A stretch of 64,000 nt of DNA, from the NCBI GenBank assembly GCA_963788285.1, contig CAWBGB010000007.1:1-64000 (forward strand), read 5' to 3'. This stretch comes from Alicyclobacillus_A sp963788285 (GTDB taxonomy: Bacteria > Bacillota > Bacilli > Alicyclobacillales > Alicyclobacillaceae). The position numbers and the translations under genes were made by a program. The number at the start of each line of letters is the position of its first letter. Positions within the stretch are counted from its first letter, which is position 1. Positions 17,383-26,262 of the stretch are shown one piece after another. The notes under the pieces are model-generated. The model did no database searches and was not told where the DNA came from. It saw nothing but the letters and a program-made list of their open reading frames with translations.

Positions 17383-17447
17383 GGGTCAGAAGTTGGCTTG
17401 ATGATATGTTGTATCTCGCGAATGAATCCGTGGCGCGGGAATTTTGT

Positions 17448-17476
17448 AAAAAGCCGAGGACATGTCCTCGGCTTTT
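17448..17476. terminator. Bidirectional terminator
   Basis: AAAAGCCGAGGACATGTCC and its exact complement form a palindromic stem with A and T runs on both sides. It can end the plus-strand metal operon and the minus-strand ABC operon. Confidence 0.85.
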
Positions 17477-17511
17477 TCGTGGGCTGGAGGCGTTGATATC
17501 CCAAGACCTAC

Positions 17512-18459
17512 TTACGTGTACGCGACGTCTCTTTTCATAAAGATGAGCCACGACAAGACGTTCATCACCACAAAGTAAATCACCAGCATCGTGATGGAAA
17601 ACCCTAATGTCATGCCTTTGATGTGTGGTCCACCTTCCACGTACTGCGACAAGTCCGTGTTGGCGAACAATATGTACTTCACCCACGAATAACTGCTGAG
17701 CGCCGTAACCAACGTGTTGCCCACAAAGTAAGCCAGAATGGAAATGGTGATGGCCAGGGCGCTGCTACGGAAGATGGCAGAAATCATGAACGCAATGGTG
17801 GCTGTGATCACAATGTCTATCAACAAGAAGCCATATTGCATGAGCAGGTACGAGGCGGTACTCATATGTTGAATATTCCCTTTGGCATCCGCGTAAATGT
17901 GGGGTTCCCCCGCCCCGGAGAAACCGAAGAATATCCATCCGCAAAGCAACGAAAAGACAAACAGCACCGCCGTCATAAACAGCGCGAACAGCAGGGTGGC
18001 CAGGTATTTGGACAACAGAATTTGTGATCTCGTCGCGGTCTGTGTGAGCAGCATCTTGATGGTGCCTGTACTAAACTCGCTCGCCACAATGTCGCCGGCA
18101 ATGACCACGATGAACGCCATCAGCAAACCAGACAAGTTCTCTGCGGTGACGGCAAACTTCCAACCCGTGGTGTGATGTGGATTGATGTTGTGGTCGATGT
18201 AGTACTGATTCAGCTGAATCGTCTGCTTCATGCTATCTACAGCTGCGGCTGGTATATGTCCTGCAGCGTGGCTCAACTGTTTCTGCATCTCTTGGTTTTG
18301 CGTGATCAAGCTTTGTTTCCAATTCGTATCATTCTGTTGATGCGTATGAATGACCACAGCGACAAGCACCGTGGCCACGAGGATGAGTCCCACCAGAATC
18401 CAGGTCCGGAGCCGACGGTAGATTTTTATGTTTTCGTTTCGAATCAGTTTAAACAACAT
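17512..18459 (-). CDS. ABC-2 type transporter permease
   Basis: 315 residues. An N-terminal span (about 18-40) is followed by a large extracytoplasmic loop of roughly 75 residues, then five clustered spans, the usual ABC2_membrane layout of two-gene exporters related to bacitracin or lantibiotic resistance (BcrB-like). VIAGDIVASEFSTGTIKMLL before TM3 is the typical cytoplasmic motif. Its start overlaps the ATPase gene by 11 bases, so the two are co-translated and assemble as a 2+2 complex. Substrate unknown. Confidence 0.87.
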   Translation of the reverse strand: MLFKLIRNENIKIYRRLRTWILVGLILVATVLVAVVIHTHQQNDTNWKQSLITQNQEMQKQLSHAAGHIPAAAVDSMKQTIQLNQYYIDHNINPHHTTGWKFAVTAENLSGLLMAFIVVIAGDIVASEFSTGTIKMLLTQTATRSQILLSKYLATLLFALFMTAVLFVFSLLCGWIFFGFSGAGEPHIYADAKGNIQHMSTASYLLMQYGFLLIDIVITATIAFMISAIFRSSALAITISILAYFVGNTLVTALSSYSWVKYILFANTDLSQYVEGGPHIKGMTLGFSITMLVIYFVVMNVLSWLIFMKRDVAYT

Positions 18460-19381
18460 CGGAGCTACCCCCCGTAATCTCTAGGAACGTGTCTTCCAGA
18501 GATTTGTTCACACTATGTACTGCATAAATCTTAACGTCGCCCATGACGAGGCTGTGTACCACGGAAGGAATTTGATCCCGCGCCACCATCAGTTCAATCT
18601 TGTCGCCATTCTGTTGCACTGCGAGGTCGGGATGTTTCGTCTGTAACAAGACGGCGGCCGCCTCCGGCCTGTCCACCTCGATTTCCGTGGCTAGCTGCTC
18701 TCCTTCATTGGACACCATATCGCGGAGGGATTTGATGTCAATCAGCTTGCCTGCCTGTATGATGGCGACTCGGTCGCACATCAGTTCCATCTCAGACAAC
18801 AAGTGGCTCGACACAATGACGGCCGTTCCTTCGGTATTAGCCAAATACCTCAAGAGATCCCGCAATTCGCGGATCCCGGCGGGATCCAGTCCGTTAGTGG
18901 GCTCGTCGAGAATCAACACGTCTGGCTTCCTCAACAGCGCCTGTGCCAAACCCAGCCTCTGCCGCATACCCAACGAGTACGTCTTCACTTTCTCGTGGAT
19001 CCGCTGCTCCAACCCCACGAGTTTGACCACTTCGTTAATGCGCTCGCGCGCGACCCCGGTGGACATGTTGGCAAAGTGCTGCAGATTTTGATAGCCCGTG
19101 AGATATTTGTACATCTCCGGATTCTCAACGATGGAACCCACGTGATTCATGGCGGCTGTGAAATCCTTGGAGATATCAATGCCATTGATCAACACTTGAC
19201 CTTTGGTGATGGAAATCAATCCTACCATCATCCGAATGGTGGTCGTCTTGCCCGCGCCATTCGGCCCCAGGAAACCGAACACCTCTCCCTTTGAAATATC
19301 AAAGGAAAGGTTATCGACTATTGTTTTCTTACCAATGACTTTGGTTAAGTTGCGAATCTCGACCGCAGCGTGTTCGGTCAT
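18449..19381 (-). CDS. ABC transporter ATPase (BcrA-like)
   Basis: 310 residues. Walker A GPNGAGKT (39-46), Q-loop region IVENPEMYKYLT (84-95), signature YSLGMRQRLG (135-144), Walker B VLILDE (155-160) and switch His in SSHLLSEMEL (191-200) are intact. The C-terminal 90 residues form the regulatory extension common in drug-exporter ATPases. The start lies downstream of GAGGATGAGAT. It is co-transcribed with the overlapping permease gene; together they probably export a peptide, lipid or drug. Confidence 0.92.
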   Translation of the reverse strand: MTEHAAVEIRNLTKVIGKKTIVDNLSFDISKGEVFGFLGPNGAGKTTTIRMMVGLISITKGQVLINGIDISKDFTAAMNHVGSIVENPEMYKYLTGYQNLQHFANMSTGVARERINEVVKLVGLEQRIHEKVKTYSLGMRQRLGLAQALLRKPDVLILDEPTNGLDPAGIRELRDLLRYLANTEGTAVIVSSHLLSEMELMCDRVAIIQAGKLIDIKSLRDMVSNEGEQLATEIEVDRPEAAAVLLQTKHPDLAVQQNGDKIELMVARDQIPSVVHSLVMGDVKIYAVHSVNKSLEDTFLEITGGSSDVV

Positions 19382-19484
19382 ATCTCATCCTCCTATCCCA
19401 GCCTCATCGTACATGCAATTCTTTTCCAGAGCAATCACCTCCATAATATACGGAATATTTCGTTGATCGATCTTCAAGCAAAGA

Positions 19485-19505
19485 AGCCCGACTTTAGGTC
19501 GGGTC
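19485..19505 (-). terminator. Terminator of the hexuronate operon
   Basis: CCCGAC and GTCGGG with an AGACCCGACC flank form the stem; on the minus strand it is followed by CTTCTTTGCTTG. It lies immediately after the uxuA stop. Confidence 0.6.
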
Positions 19506-19507
19506 TA

Positions 19508-20557
19508 TCATGAATATCGTGCCTTTTGCACGGCTTCCCACAGGCCATTGATGTACACGGCGCCGAGCGCCCTGTCGTACAAACCATAGCCCGGCCTTCC
19601 GCGTTCTCCCCAGATCATACGTCCGTGGTCCGGCCGAATGGGCCCCTGGTAGTCGACGTCACTCAAGGCGCGAACGTACTCGTACATGTCGATGGAGCCG
19701 TCTTCGGACAGGTGTCCGGATTCTACAAACGACTTTTCGCCCGTGATCTTGATGTTCCTGGCGTGGACAAAGTTGACTCGTTCGCGCTCTCCGAAGTAAC
19801 GCAGGATCTCCGCCACGTTGTTGGCCGGGTCTGCCCCGAGCGATCCACTGCAAATACAGAGCCCATTGCTCGGGCTATCGTACATCTTCGTCAGTCTCTC
19901 GAGGTTTTCTTGGTTGGTCATGATTCTCGGTAGGCCAAAGATGGACCAGGGGGGATCATCGGGGTGAATCGCCATTTTCACCTGCACCCGTTCGGCTTCT
20001 GGCATCACGGCCTGTACGAAATACGTGAGGTTGTCCCACAGTTTATCCTCGGAGACGTCTTCGTAGGCGCGCAGCAGGCGCTGCAATTCGCCGTCCGGAT
20101 AACTGGTGTCCCAGCCTGGCAGACGCAGTGAACCACCGAGAGGGTTCATCTGATCCACCTGCGTCTGATCAAAGGCCAGGGTGGTGGAGCCATCCGGAAG
20201 CTGGAACGTAAGGTCGGATCTCGTCCAGTCAAAGACAGGCATGAAATTGTAGCAGACCACCCGGACATCTGCCTTGGCCAGGTTGCGCAACGTTTCAATA
20301 TAGTTCGCGATGTATCTGTCCCGGGTGGGGCGACCGAGCTTGATATCCTCGTGCACAGGGACGCTTTCAATGACCGACAACTCGAGTCCGTGCGACTCGA
20401 CTTCTCTCTTCCGTTGGAGAATGGCCTCGTAGGGCCACACCTCACCGACGGGAATGTCGTGCAGTGCGGTGACAATCCCTTTCATACCGGGAATCTGTCG
20501 AATGTGCTGCAATGTGACGGGATCATCCGGTCCGTACCAGCGAAACGTAAGCTTCAT
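19508..20557 (-). CDS. uxuA: Mannonate dehydratase
   Basis: 349 residues, the short Gram-positive form. It converts D-mannonate to 2-keto-3-deoxygluconate (KDG) in the cytoplasm. The ATG at 20557 was chosen because GGAGGTGGGGTATGT precedes it; the open frame upstream is not needed. Seen: the N-terminal MKLTFRWYGPDDPVTL typical of UxuA, KMAIHPDDPPWS (metal-site His and following loop), and C-terminal GRMIWGERGRPGYGLYDRA. Last gene of a minus-strand operon that also encodes KDG kinase and KDPG aldolase, so the product feeds straight into the lower pathway. Confidence 0.93.
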   Translation of the reverse strand: MKLTFRWYGPDDPVTLQHIRQIPGMKGIVTALHDIPVGEVWPYEAILQRKREVESHGLELSVIESVPVHEDIKLGRPTRDRYIANYIETLRNLAKADVRVVCYNFMPVFDWTRSDLTFQLPDGSTTLAFDQTQVDQMNPLGGSLRLPGWDTSYPDGELQRLLRAYEDVSEDKLWDNLTYFVQAVMPEAERVQVKMAIHPDDPPWSIFGLPRIMTNQENLERLTKMYDSPSNGLCICSGSLGADPANNVAEILRYFGERERVNFVHARNIKITGEKSFVESGHLSEDGSIDMYEYVRALSDVDYQGPIRPDHGRMIWGERGRPGYGLYDRALGAVYINGLWEAVQKARYS

Positions 20558-20591
20558 ACATACCCCACCTCCTGCTTCACCTTGATGGACA

Positions 20592-21641
20592 TCAAGGCCA
20601 CTCGCAGGTGATGACGCGGCCCTCTTTGCTGCTTTCAAGCGCGTAATCTATCACTCGAATGACATGTCTCGCCTCTTTTGCGGGAACGGGAACCGATCCT
20701 TCCCCTCGCAGCGCGCGGGCCAGTTTCGAATAGTAGACTTCGTAGCAACCAGGACGTGTTACTCGTTTCTTGGTGACGTGCCCAGACTCGCCCGTGACGG
20801 TCAGATGGCCATAATGGCGCTCGTCATCCTGGCCCCACTGCGGGTGTCCCGGACGGATTCCGGCTTTCAGCTGATCCTCCTGCGGATCCATCCCGTACTT
20901 CAGAAAGCTCCCCTTGTCTCCGTGGACAGCAAAGCGCGGTCCGGGATTGGCAACGAGGGACCCCGAGTGGAGAATCACGCGTAGTCTTCCATATCCCATA
21001 ACGATGTGGAAGTAGTCCGTCGCTTGCCTGGGGTCCCGCTGTGCCAGAACGTCCGCGTAGACCGTCTCCGGTAGACCGAAGAGCACGAGCGCTTGGTCAA
21101 TCAAATGCGGGCCCAGGTTGTACAGGGTCCCTGCACCCACCCCGTTTTCTTCCTGCCAGCGAGGCCGAACCTCGGGTCTAAAACGGTCAAAATGCGCCTC
21201 ATAGGAGTAAATGGTCCCCAGCGTACCGTTCTCCACGAGTTCCTTGACGGTGAGAAAATCTCCGTCCCATCTGCGGTTGTGGAATACGCTGAGAATCAAA
21301 TTCTGCCTTTCCGCGAGTTGAATCAACTCATCCGCTTCTCCTACGTGAACGGTGAACGGTTTTTCGACAACCACATGTTTTCCGTGCGTCAGCGCCAGTT
21401 TGGCAAGCCGGTAGTGATCCGCATGCGGATACGCCACAACCACCAAGTCGACTTCAGAGTCACGGCACAACTCCTCCGGCGACGAAAAAACCCGAGCACC
21501 AGGGAGGGTAGCTTCCACCCGCTCCCGGCGACTCGTGACCACGCCACTGACCTCAAAGTCGTTCAGGGATTGCAACAGTGGTGCGTGAAACGTCGCTCCG
21601 GACAAGCCATATCCAATCAATCCAACGCGTATTTTCGCCAT
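20592..21641 (-). CDS. Gfo/Idh/MocA-family oxidoreductase
   Basis: 349 residues. An N-terminal Rossmann domain with GLIGYGLSGATFHAPLL (about 7-23) binds NAD(P); VVEKPFTVHVGEADEL (about 92-107) is the EKP motif whose Lys helps catalysis; the C-terminal half is the alpha/beta dimer domain. GLSGATFHAP resembles the YvaA/scyllo-inositol dehydrogenase branch. It lies within the hexuronate operon between kdgA and uxuA, so it may oxidise or reduce a sugar acid or inositol derivative. The exact substrate is unknown. Confidence 0.85.
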   Translation of the reverse strand: MAKIRVGLIGYGLSGATFHAPLLQSLNDFEVSGVVTSRRERVEATLPGARVFSSPEELCRDSEVDLVVVAYPHADHYRLAKLALTHGKHVVVEKPFTVHVGEADELIQLAERQNLILSVFHNRRWDGDFLTVKELVENGTLGTIYSYEAHFDRFRPEVRPRWQEENGVGAGTLYNLGPHLIDQALVLFGLPETVYADVLAQRDPRQATDYFHIVMGYGRLRVILHSGSLVANPGPRFAVHGDKGSFLKYGMDPQEDQLKAGIRPGHPQWGQDDERHYGHLTVTGESGHVTKKRVTRPGCYEVYYSKLARALRGEGSVPVPAKEARHVIRVIDYALESSKEGRVITCEWP

Positions 21642-21680
21642 ACTTTATCTCCCTTTCACTATGGTTCCTTCCCGTCTGCC

Positions 21681-22322
21681 TTACTGGACTTCGCGTATCC
21701 GTCGCATCAGTTCAAAGGCCCGCTGGGTTATGGAAATCCAGTCTCCCGCCTCCACTTCGTGCTTCGGAACCAATGCGCTTCCCATGCCCACGCCGATGGC
21801 ACCGGCACGGATGAAGTCCGCGGCGTTGTCCACCGTGATGCCCCCGGTCGGAACAAAGGATGTTCCGTGGAATGGACCTAAGAGATCCTTCAGGTACAAA
21901 GGGCCAAGCGGGCCGGCTGGGAACAGTTTGAGAATGTCCGCGCCAGCCCGGGTGGCCTGAACAATCTCCGTCGGCGTCACAATCCCCGGAATCATGACCG
22001 CCCCCAAAGATGCGGCAATTTCAACGAGTGTCCCATCAAAGTGTGGACTCAACAACACATCTGCCCCCGCCTCCACCGCTTGCTGGACTTGGGTGGGGGT
22101 CATCAAAGTGCCTGCGCCGATGAAAAGGTCCTTTCCAAAGGTCTTTCTCAGAGTTTGAATCAGTTCCTGCGCACCTTCCGAGTCGAACGTCACTTCGATG
22201 GCCGTGATGCCGCCTGCCATCAGGGCATCTACGACGGACAATACCAAGTTGCTAGGCTGTCTTCTCAGGATGGCAATGGCGCCAGCCCGCTTGATCCACG
22301 CCTGCACAGCCATGTCGTTCAT
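21681..22322 (-). CDS. kdgA: KDPG / KDG-phosphate aldolase
   Basis: 213 residues from the ATG at 22322, which overlaps the kinase stop by four bases. It splits 2-keto-3-deoxy-6-phosphogluconate into pyruvate and glyceraldehyde 3-phosphate. Class I aldolase residues are present: the catalytic Glu in AIEVTFDSEG (E43), GAGT (69-72), IPGIVTPTE (111-119) and the Schiff-base Lys in LKLFPAGPLG (K132). Length and motifs are those of Eda. It acts directly after the KdgK encoded upstream. Confidence 0.95.
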   Translation of the reverse strand: MNDMAVQAWIKRAGAIAILRRQPSNLVLSVVDALMAGGITAIEVTFDSEGAQELIQTLRKTFGKDLFIGAGTLMTPTQVQQAVEAGADVLLSPHFDGTLVEIAASLGAVMIPGIVTPTEIVQATRAGADILKLFPAGPLGPLYLKDLLGPFHGTSFVPTGGITVDNAADFIRAGAIGVGMGSALVPKHEVEAGDWISITQRAFELMRRIREVQ

Positions 22323-23305
22323 CGCAAAACATTCTCCCTTCCATCCAGTTCCTGTAGCGCTTCGGCCCAGGTCGGATACCCGTCGTGATCTCCCACGCTC
22401 GTCACGGCAAAGGCGCCCACCACGGCACCCAAGCGGAGCGCATCCTCGATGGACCAGCCAGCCAACATACCCGCTATCCATCCGGCATTGAATCCATCGC
22501 CAGCGCCCACCGTATCTACCACGGTTGCAACTTCTTTGGCGGGCACGCGGGTCACTTCGCCTCGGCGGGAGAGTTGCGCGCCTTGTATCCCGCACTTGAG
22601 GAGGACGCCTTCCCCAGCAAACCCCATGTTGCGAATGGCCGTCTCCAACGCCGTGGCAGACTCTGTGCGAAACAGGAGCGTCGCCTCTTCGTCCCCGAGA
22701 ATAAACCATGTGAGATATGGGAGAACTTCGGTTACGATGCTGTTCCAGGTGTCGAGATGGGCCAGTTTTCTGCGGACGTTCACATCAAAAGAAGTAGGGA
22801 TGCCGGCTTCGTGGCTGGACTTCAGGATCGCTGTCGCGTGACGTCGACTCTTCTCGCCAATCGCCCACGTGATGCCCGTGGCATGTACCCAAGAAAATGT
22901 GTTCGGCGTCAAGTCTTTGTACAGTGCCTGAGGCTCCCAACTCCCGATGGCCATCGGAGAGGTGGATCGATAGTAGAAAACGGACGTAGACACGTGGAGT
23001 CCCGTCCATTGTTTAAAGAAGACCCCCGTGCTGCCGGGCGTTGCTTCTTCCACGTATTGCGCGTCCACCCCTTCGGCTTTAACCGACTTGCGAATGAACG
23101 CACCAAACGGATCCTGTCCAACACCGCACGCATACGCTACCGGGATGCCCAGTCGAGCGAGCCCGATGGCGGTGTTGAGTTCCGCCCCAGCAGCGTACGG
23201 CCGAAACTGGTGCGACACCGAAATCACCCCCGGTGCACTGGGCACCCACGCAATCAGGGGTTCACCAAAAGTTAATACTTTGGTTCCATGGGCGGTTTTG
23301 CTCAA
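22319..23305 (-). CDS. kdgK: 2-keto-3-deoxygluconate kinase (PfkB/ribokinase family)
   Basis: 328 residues. Typical features: LTFGEPLIAW near the N-terminus, the sugar-binding GGA-like AAGAELNTAIGLARLG (38-53), FDVNVRRKLAH (173-183; KDG kinases have FDxNxRxxLW here), and the anion-hole and catalytic motif DTVGAGDGFNAGW (264-276, base D270). It phosphorylates KDG to KDPG with ATP. It overlaps kdgA by four bases. Assignment rests on family motifs and on its place between KDG-forming and KDPG-cleaving genes. Confidence 0.9.
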   Translation of the reverse strand: MSKTAHGTKVLTFGEPLIAWVPSAPGVISVSHQFRPYAAGAELNTAIGLARLGIPVAYACGVGQDPFGAFIRKSVKAEGVDAQYVEEATPGSTGVFFKQWTGLHVSTSVFYYRSTSPMAIGSWEPQALYKDLTPNTFSWVHATGITWAIGEKSRRHATAILKSSHEAGIPTSFDVNVRRKLAHLDTWNSIVTEVLPYLTWFILGDEEATLLFRTESATALETAIRNMGFAGEGVLLKCGIQGAQLSRRGEVTRVPAKEVATVVDTVGAGDGFNAGWIAGMLAGWSIEDALRLGAVVGAFAVTSVGDHDGYPTWAEALQELDGRENVLR

Positions 23306-23333
23306 ACTTCAGTCCCCCTCTTCGGGCCCACCG

Positions 23334-24827
23334 TTACCGGTGTACGGTCTTTGCGATACACTGCCTGACTCCTTCTTTGCGTATCGACTCTATCTCGCGC
23401 GTCACTCGCTCTGCAAACTGAGGAATGGCATTCAAGTCCTGCCCCCAAATCTCCATCACGGCAAGAAGACTCGCGACGGTCGCCGACAACCCCCGCTCGG
23501 ATTCACGCGCCCAGATCTGCTGCAGTAACTGAACGTGTTCCTGGTTGTCCGGGATCTCCCAGCGGTCCTTGGGCTCATCCGCATTTCGGTAATACAGGAG
23601 CAAAGCCGCGATGGCGAGCGTCAAGCGCTCCGGCAGTTCACCTGTGCGACGGACGTATTCGGTCAGCGTGGGGAGTAAACGGACCCGGATTTTGGACAGT
23701 CCGTTCAGCATGAGAGATTGAATCTCGTGGCGCACGTACGGATTGGCAAACCGCTCCAAGACGGAGTCGGCAAACGCGTTCAGGCTCTGTTTGTCGAGCG
23801 CCTTCGACTCCAAGGTCGGAATGATCTCCTGGAATATCAAGTTGCGGACGAATTCGCCCAAGTCTGGGTCTTCCACCACTTCGCGGACCGTGGGAATCCC
23901 CCCAAAGTGAGCAATGGCCGACATGGCGGTGTGCGCCCCATTAAGGATCCGAACCTTGCGCAACCGGTACGGCGTGGGATCCGCGTACTTCACATTCAGC
24001 CCAATCCGCTCAAACGGCCACACCGCAGACAACGCATCGTCCCCGTCAATCACCCACAGGTGAAACGGCTCTGCGACAGTGAGCAAGTGATCCTCGTACC
24101 CCAAGTCCGCAAACACTTCCGACTTGTTTTCCGATTCGGGAAATCCGGTCACAATCCGGTCCACCAACGTGTTGCAAAAGCGATTGGCCGTGCGTGTCCA
24201 ATCGACAAATCCATGTGGCAGTCCCCAGTCCGCCGCATACTGCTCCACCAACTTGCGAAGCAAAATTCCGTTGTCATCCACCAATTCGCAAGGAATGACC
24301 GTTAGTCCTGCCGATGGATCCCCACCAAAGTGCCGATACCGATGGTACAGATACGCGGTCAATTTCCCTGGATACGAGATGACAGGACGTCCACGCTCAT
24401 ATGTCTCTGGTACGTACACAAGGCCAGACTCCGTCGTGTTGGAAATGATGATATCGATATTTCGGTTTTCTGCACACGCGAGAAACTCGTTCCAGTGCGT
24501 GTACGGGTTGATGCCGCGCCGTACAGACGTGACAATGTCTTTCCTGTCCACGCGCTGACCGTCATGCAGTCCACGCAACCATACGGTATACAGGCCATCC
24601 TGTTGATTCAGGCGGTCGATGTTGTGTCCCCCGGTGGGCCGTGGAGCGACTACCACAATGCTCCCCTGAAACAGTCTGTGCTGGTTCAACTGATGGATCA
24701 GCCAGTCCGCGAAACCGCGCAGGAAGTTTCCTTCCCCGATTTGCAGGACGCGCTCTGGAAAGAGGGAATGATTAGGAGTGCCTTGGACCTTCTCACCGTG
24801 TCTGAGGTACTCTCGGGATAAAAGCAT
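23334..24827 (-). CDS. uxaB: Mannitol-dehydrogenase-family hexuronate reductase (UxaB-type)
   Basis: 497 residues from the ATG at 24827 (GTGAGGGGTTAC upstream). An N-terminal Rossmann-like domain with VLQIGEGNFLRGFADWLI, QDGLYTVWLRG and SNTTESGLVY, and the catalytic Lys region RVRILNGAHT, match tagaturonate reductase, which makes altronate from tagaturonate with NADH. The neighbouring dehydratase is UxuA, which needs mannonate, so this enzyme may act as a fructuronate reductase here or originally worked with the lost UxaA (remnant at 25757-25918). The sequence alone does not settle which ketouronate it uses. Confidence 0.85.
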   Translation of the reverse strand: MLLSREYLRHGEKVQGTPNHSLFPERVLQIGEGNFLRGFADWLIHQLNQHRLFQGSIVVVAPRPTGGHNIDRLNQQDGLYTVWLRGLHDGQRVDRKDIVTSVRRGINPYTHWNEFLACAENRNIDIIISNTTESGLVYVPETYERGRPVISYPGKLTAYLYHRYRHFGGDPSAGLTVIPCELVDDNGILLRKLVEQYAADWGLPHGFVDWTRTANRFCNTLVDRIVTGFPESENKSEVFADLGYEDHLLTVAEPFHLWVIDGDDALSAVWPFERIGLNVKYADPTPYRLRKVRILNGAHTAMSAIAHFGGIPTVREVVEDPDLGEFVRNLIFQEIIPTLESKALDKQSLNAFADSVLERFANPYVRHEIQSLMLNGLSKIRVRLLPTLTEYVRRTGELPERLTLAIAALLLYYRNADEPKDRWEIPDNQEHVQLLQQIWARESERGLSATVASLLAVMEIWGQDLNAIPQFAERVTREIESIRKEGVRQCIAKTVHR

Positions 24828-24852
24828 GTAACCCCTCACTTTCACGTTGTGG

Positions 24853-25650
24853 TTATTGGCGGACCCAGGCATGCTTCGGATCGTCATTGGGAATCATCAC
24901 GCGGTCAACATCCCCCGCCATCACCCACAAGTAGTACAATTCGTATCCGGCTCCTACGCAAACGGGATGGTACCCGTACGGAATCATGAACGTATCTTTG
25001 TCTTGGACTCTGTACACTTCGTCGGTGGAGCCGTCGGCGGTGTAAAGGGACTGCAGACCGAAACCGTGACTCGGGTTCAAACGGTAGTGATAGACCTCTT
25101 CCATGCAGGCTTCTACGCCCGGTATGTAGTCATCGTGTTTATGCGGTGGATAACTGGACCAGTTGCCCGGCAAGTTGAACGTCTCGCCGACAATGATGCG
25201 CTGCACTTTCCCCTCTGCGTTTTTCACCACAATGTCGTGGACATAGCGAAGGAAGTTGTCGCGTCCAACAGGCCGATTCCAAACTTCGTCTGGCCGCACG
25301 ATAAACGGACGGTACTGTGTGTCTGCAGGCGCCTTGCAAACCGCCACTTCAAGTGGCACCTCGCCGGTATTTTTCACGGTGTATGTGGTTGCAATGGGCA
25401 CGTACACAGCAGTAGCTTTTTCCTGAAAAACGTTTTCCCGAGTCAGTCCGGTAAACGACGCTTCACCCGCCTGAATATCACAGGCGCCCTCTAGCAGGAC
25501 CAACACGACTTCGTAGGTCTCAATCTCTTCCGTGTAGGACTCCTCGGGATTCAACCGCAACAACCCGAATCGAAGCCATTTCAGACCTGCTGCGTTATCC
25601 GCTCCGACAATTTCCTGGTAGCCTGGTTGTTCCACCGCGCGCAACAACAT
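24853..25650 (-). CDS. iolB: 5-deoxy-glucuronate isomerase family protein (IolB)
   Basis: 265 residues from the ATG at 25650 behind GGACGGAGGGATGTTTC. Two cupin halves. The IolB signature is clear: NWSSYPPHKHDDYIPG, then EEVYHYRLNPSHGFGLQSLY and IPYGYHPVCVGAGYELYYLW, with metal-binding His and Glu. In inositol catabolism it isomerises 5-deoxy-glucuronate to 2-deoxy-5-keto-gluconate. It is the first gene of this hexuronate operon, where KduI would be more expected, so it may act on a uronate-like ketose or the operon may also process inositol-derived acids. Confidence 0.88.
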   Translation of the reverse strand: MLLRAVEQPGYQEIVGADNAAGLKWLRFGLLRLNPEESYTEEIETYEVVLVLLEGACDIQAGEASFTGLTRENVFQEKATAVYVPIATTYTVKNTGEVPLEVAVCKAPADTQYRPFIVRPDEVWNRPVGRDNFLRYVHDIVVKNAEGKVQRIIVGETFNLPGNWSSYPPHKHDDYIPGVEACMEEVYHYRLNPSHGFGLQSLYTADGSTDEVYRVQDKDTFMIPYGYHPVCVGAGYELYYLWVMAGDVDRVMIPNDDPKHAWVRQ

Positions 25651-25756
25651 GAAACATCCCTCCGTCCACATGATGTTGTTGATTTGTGTTGCATTTTCGG
25701 TCGCAATCTCAATCTATCAAACTTTTCAGCAAATATTCTATATAACACTTCAGGGC

Positions 25757-25918
25757 TCACAACGTCACTCCGTCTTTAAAGATGGTAATCTCCCGAAACC
25801 CGTTTCTTTCATTCCGTGTCATCACACAGCCGGACGCGACGTCTATTACACGCTGGTAGAGGTCTCGAGCCAGCTGGTGGGTGTCACTTCCCTCCAACAA
25901 GCCAACCGCCGCAATGCC
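25757..25918 (-). pseudogene. uxaA: C-terminal remnant of altronate/galactarate dehydratase
   Basis: The last 53 codons survive in frame. HQLARDLYQRVIDVASG is followed by RNERNGFREITIFKDGVTL and a stop, the characteristic end of UxaA/GarD-type dehydratases. A TAG directly precedes the piece and nothing upstream is recognisable. It lies upstream of iolB in the same orientation, so the operon once also had the altronate branch that fits the UxaB-type reductase. Confidence 0.7.
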
Positions 25919-26262
25919 CTACATTTGCCAATGTATCATGCAAAGTGAATACTTAGATTCACGATTTTCAGTATCTTCTTGAACAAGCGGTGTCAGTGAA
26001 TGACGACTCCGGTCGCTGCCGTAGCTTCCGCGATTTATCAAATCTTCATCATTTTCGGGTGTTGAATCCGAGGATGGAGTCACCCAAATCATATAAATCC
26101 GAGGAACGCCCTCCAGATCAGCGTACAACAAAAGCTTTAGGGGACTCTCTACGAACTGATAGTCCCCTAAAAGCCGGTTGGTATAGTACTTTATTCTCCA
26201 CTACAGAACTCTAACTTTAAGAAGTACTGTTCATCATCCTGGGGCTTGTAGTAGTCAGAGAC
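25919..26262. other. Intergenic region with a 12-bp stem
   Basis: CTTTTAGGGGACT-like arms at 26135-26146 and 26161-26173 form a strong hairpin with a 14-base loop. It lies between the lysine permease stop and the uxaA remnant, so it may be the permease terminator. Nothing else is visible; the promoter of the hexuronate operon should lie near 25680-25750, an AT-rich stretch. Confidence 0.4.

Noticed and set aside
17309..17686. Minus-strand open frame over the bidirectional terminator
   Set aside because: It runs through a terminator hairpin and overlaps the ABC permease gene in another frame.
21093..21881. Plus-strand open frame opposite the oxidoreductase and kdgA genes
   Set aside because: Antisense of high-GC coding sequence with no start site.
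22385..23275. Plus-strand open frame opposite kdgK
   Set aside because: Antisense to an intact kinase; no family-like motifs.
24853..25650. The cupin protein as KduI (5-keto-4-deoxyuronate isomerase)
   Set aside because: The operon context would suit KduI, but the sequence motifs (SSYPPHKHD, YHYRLNP, GYELYYLW) are those of IolB.
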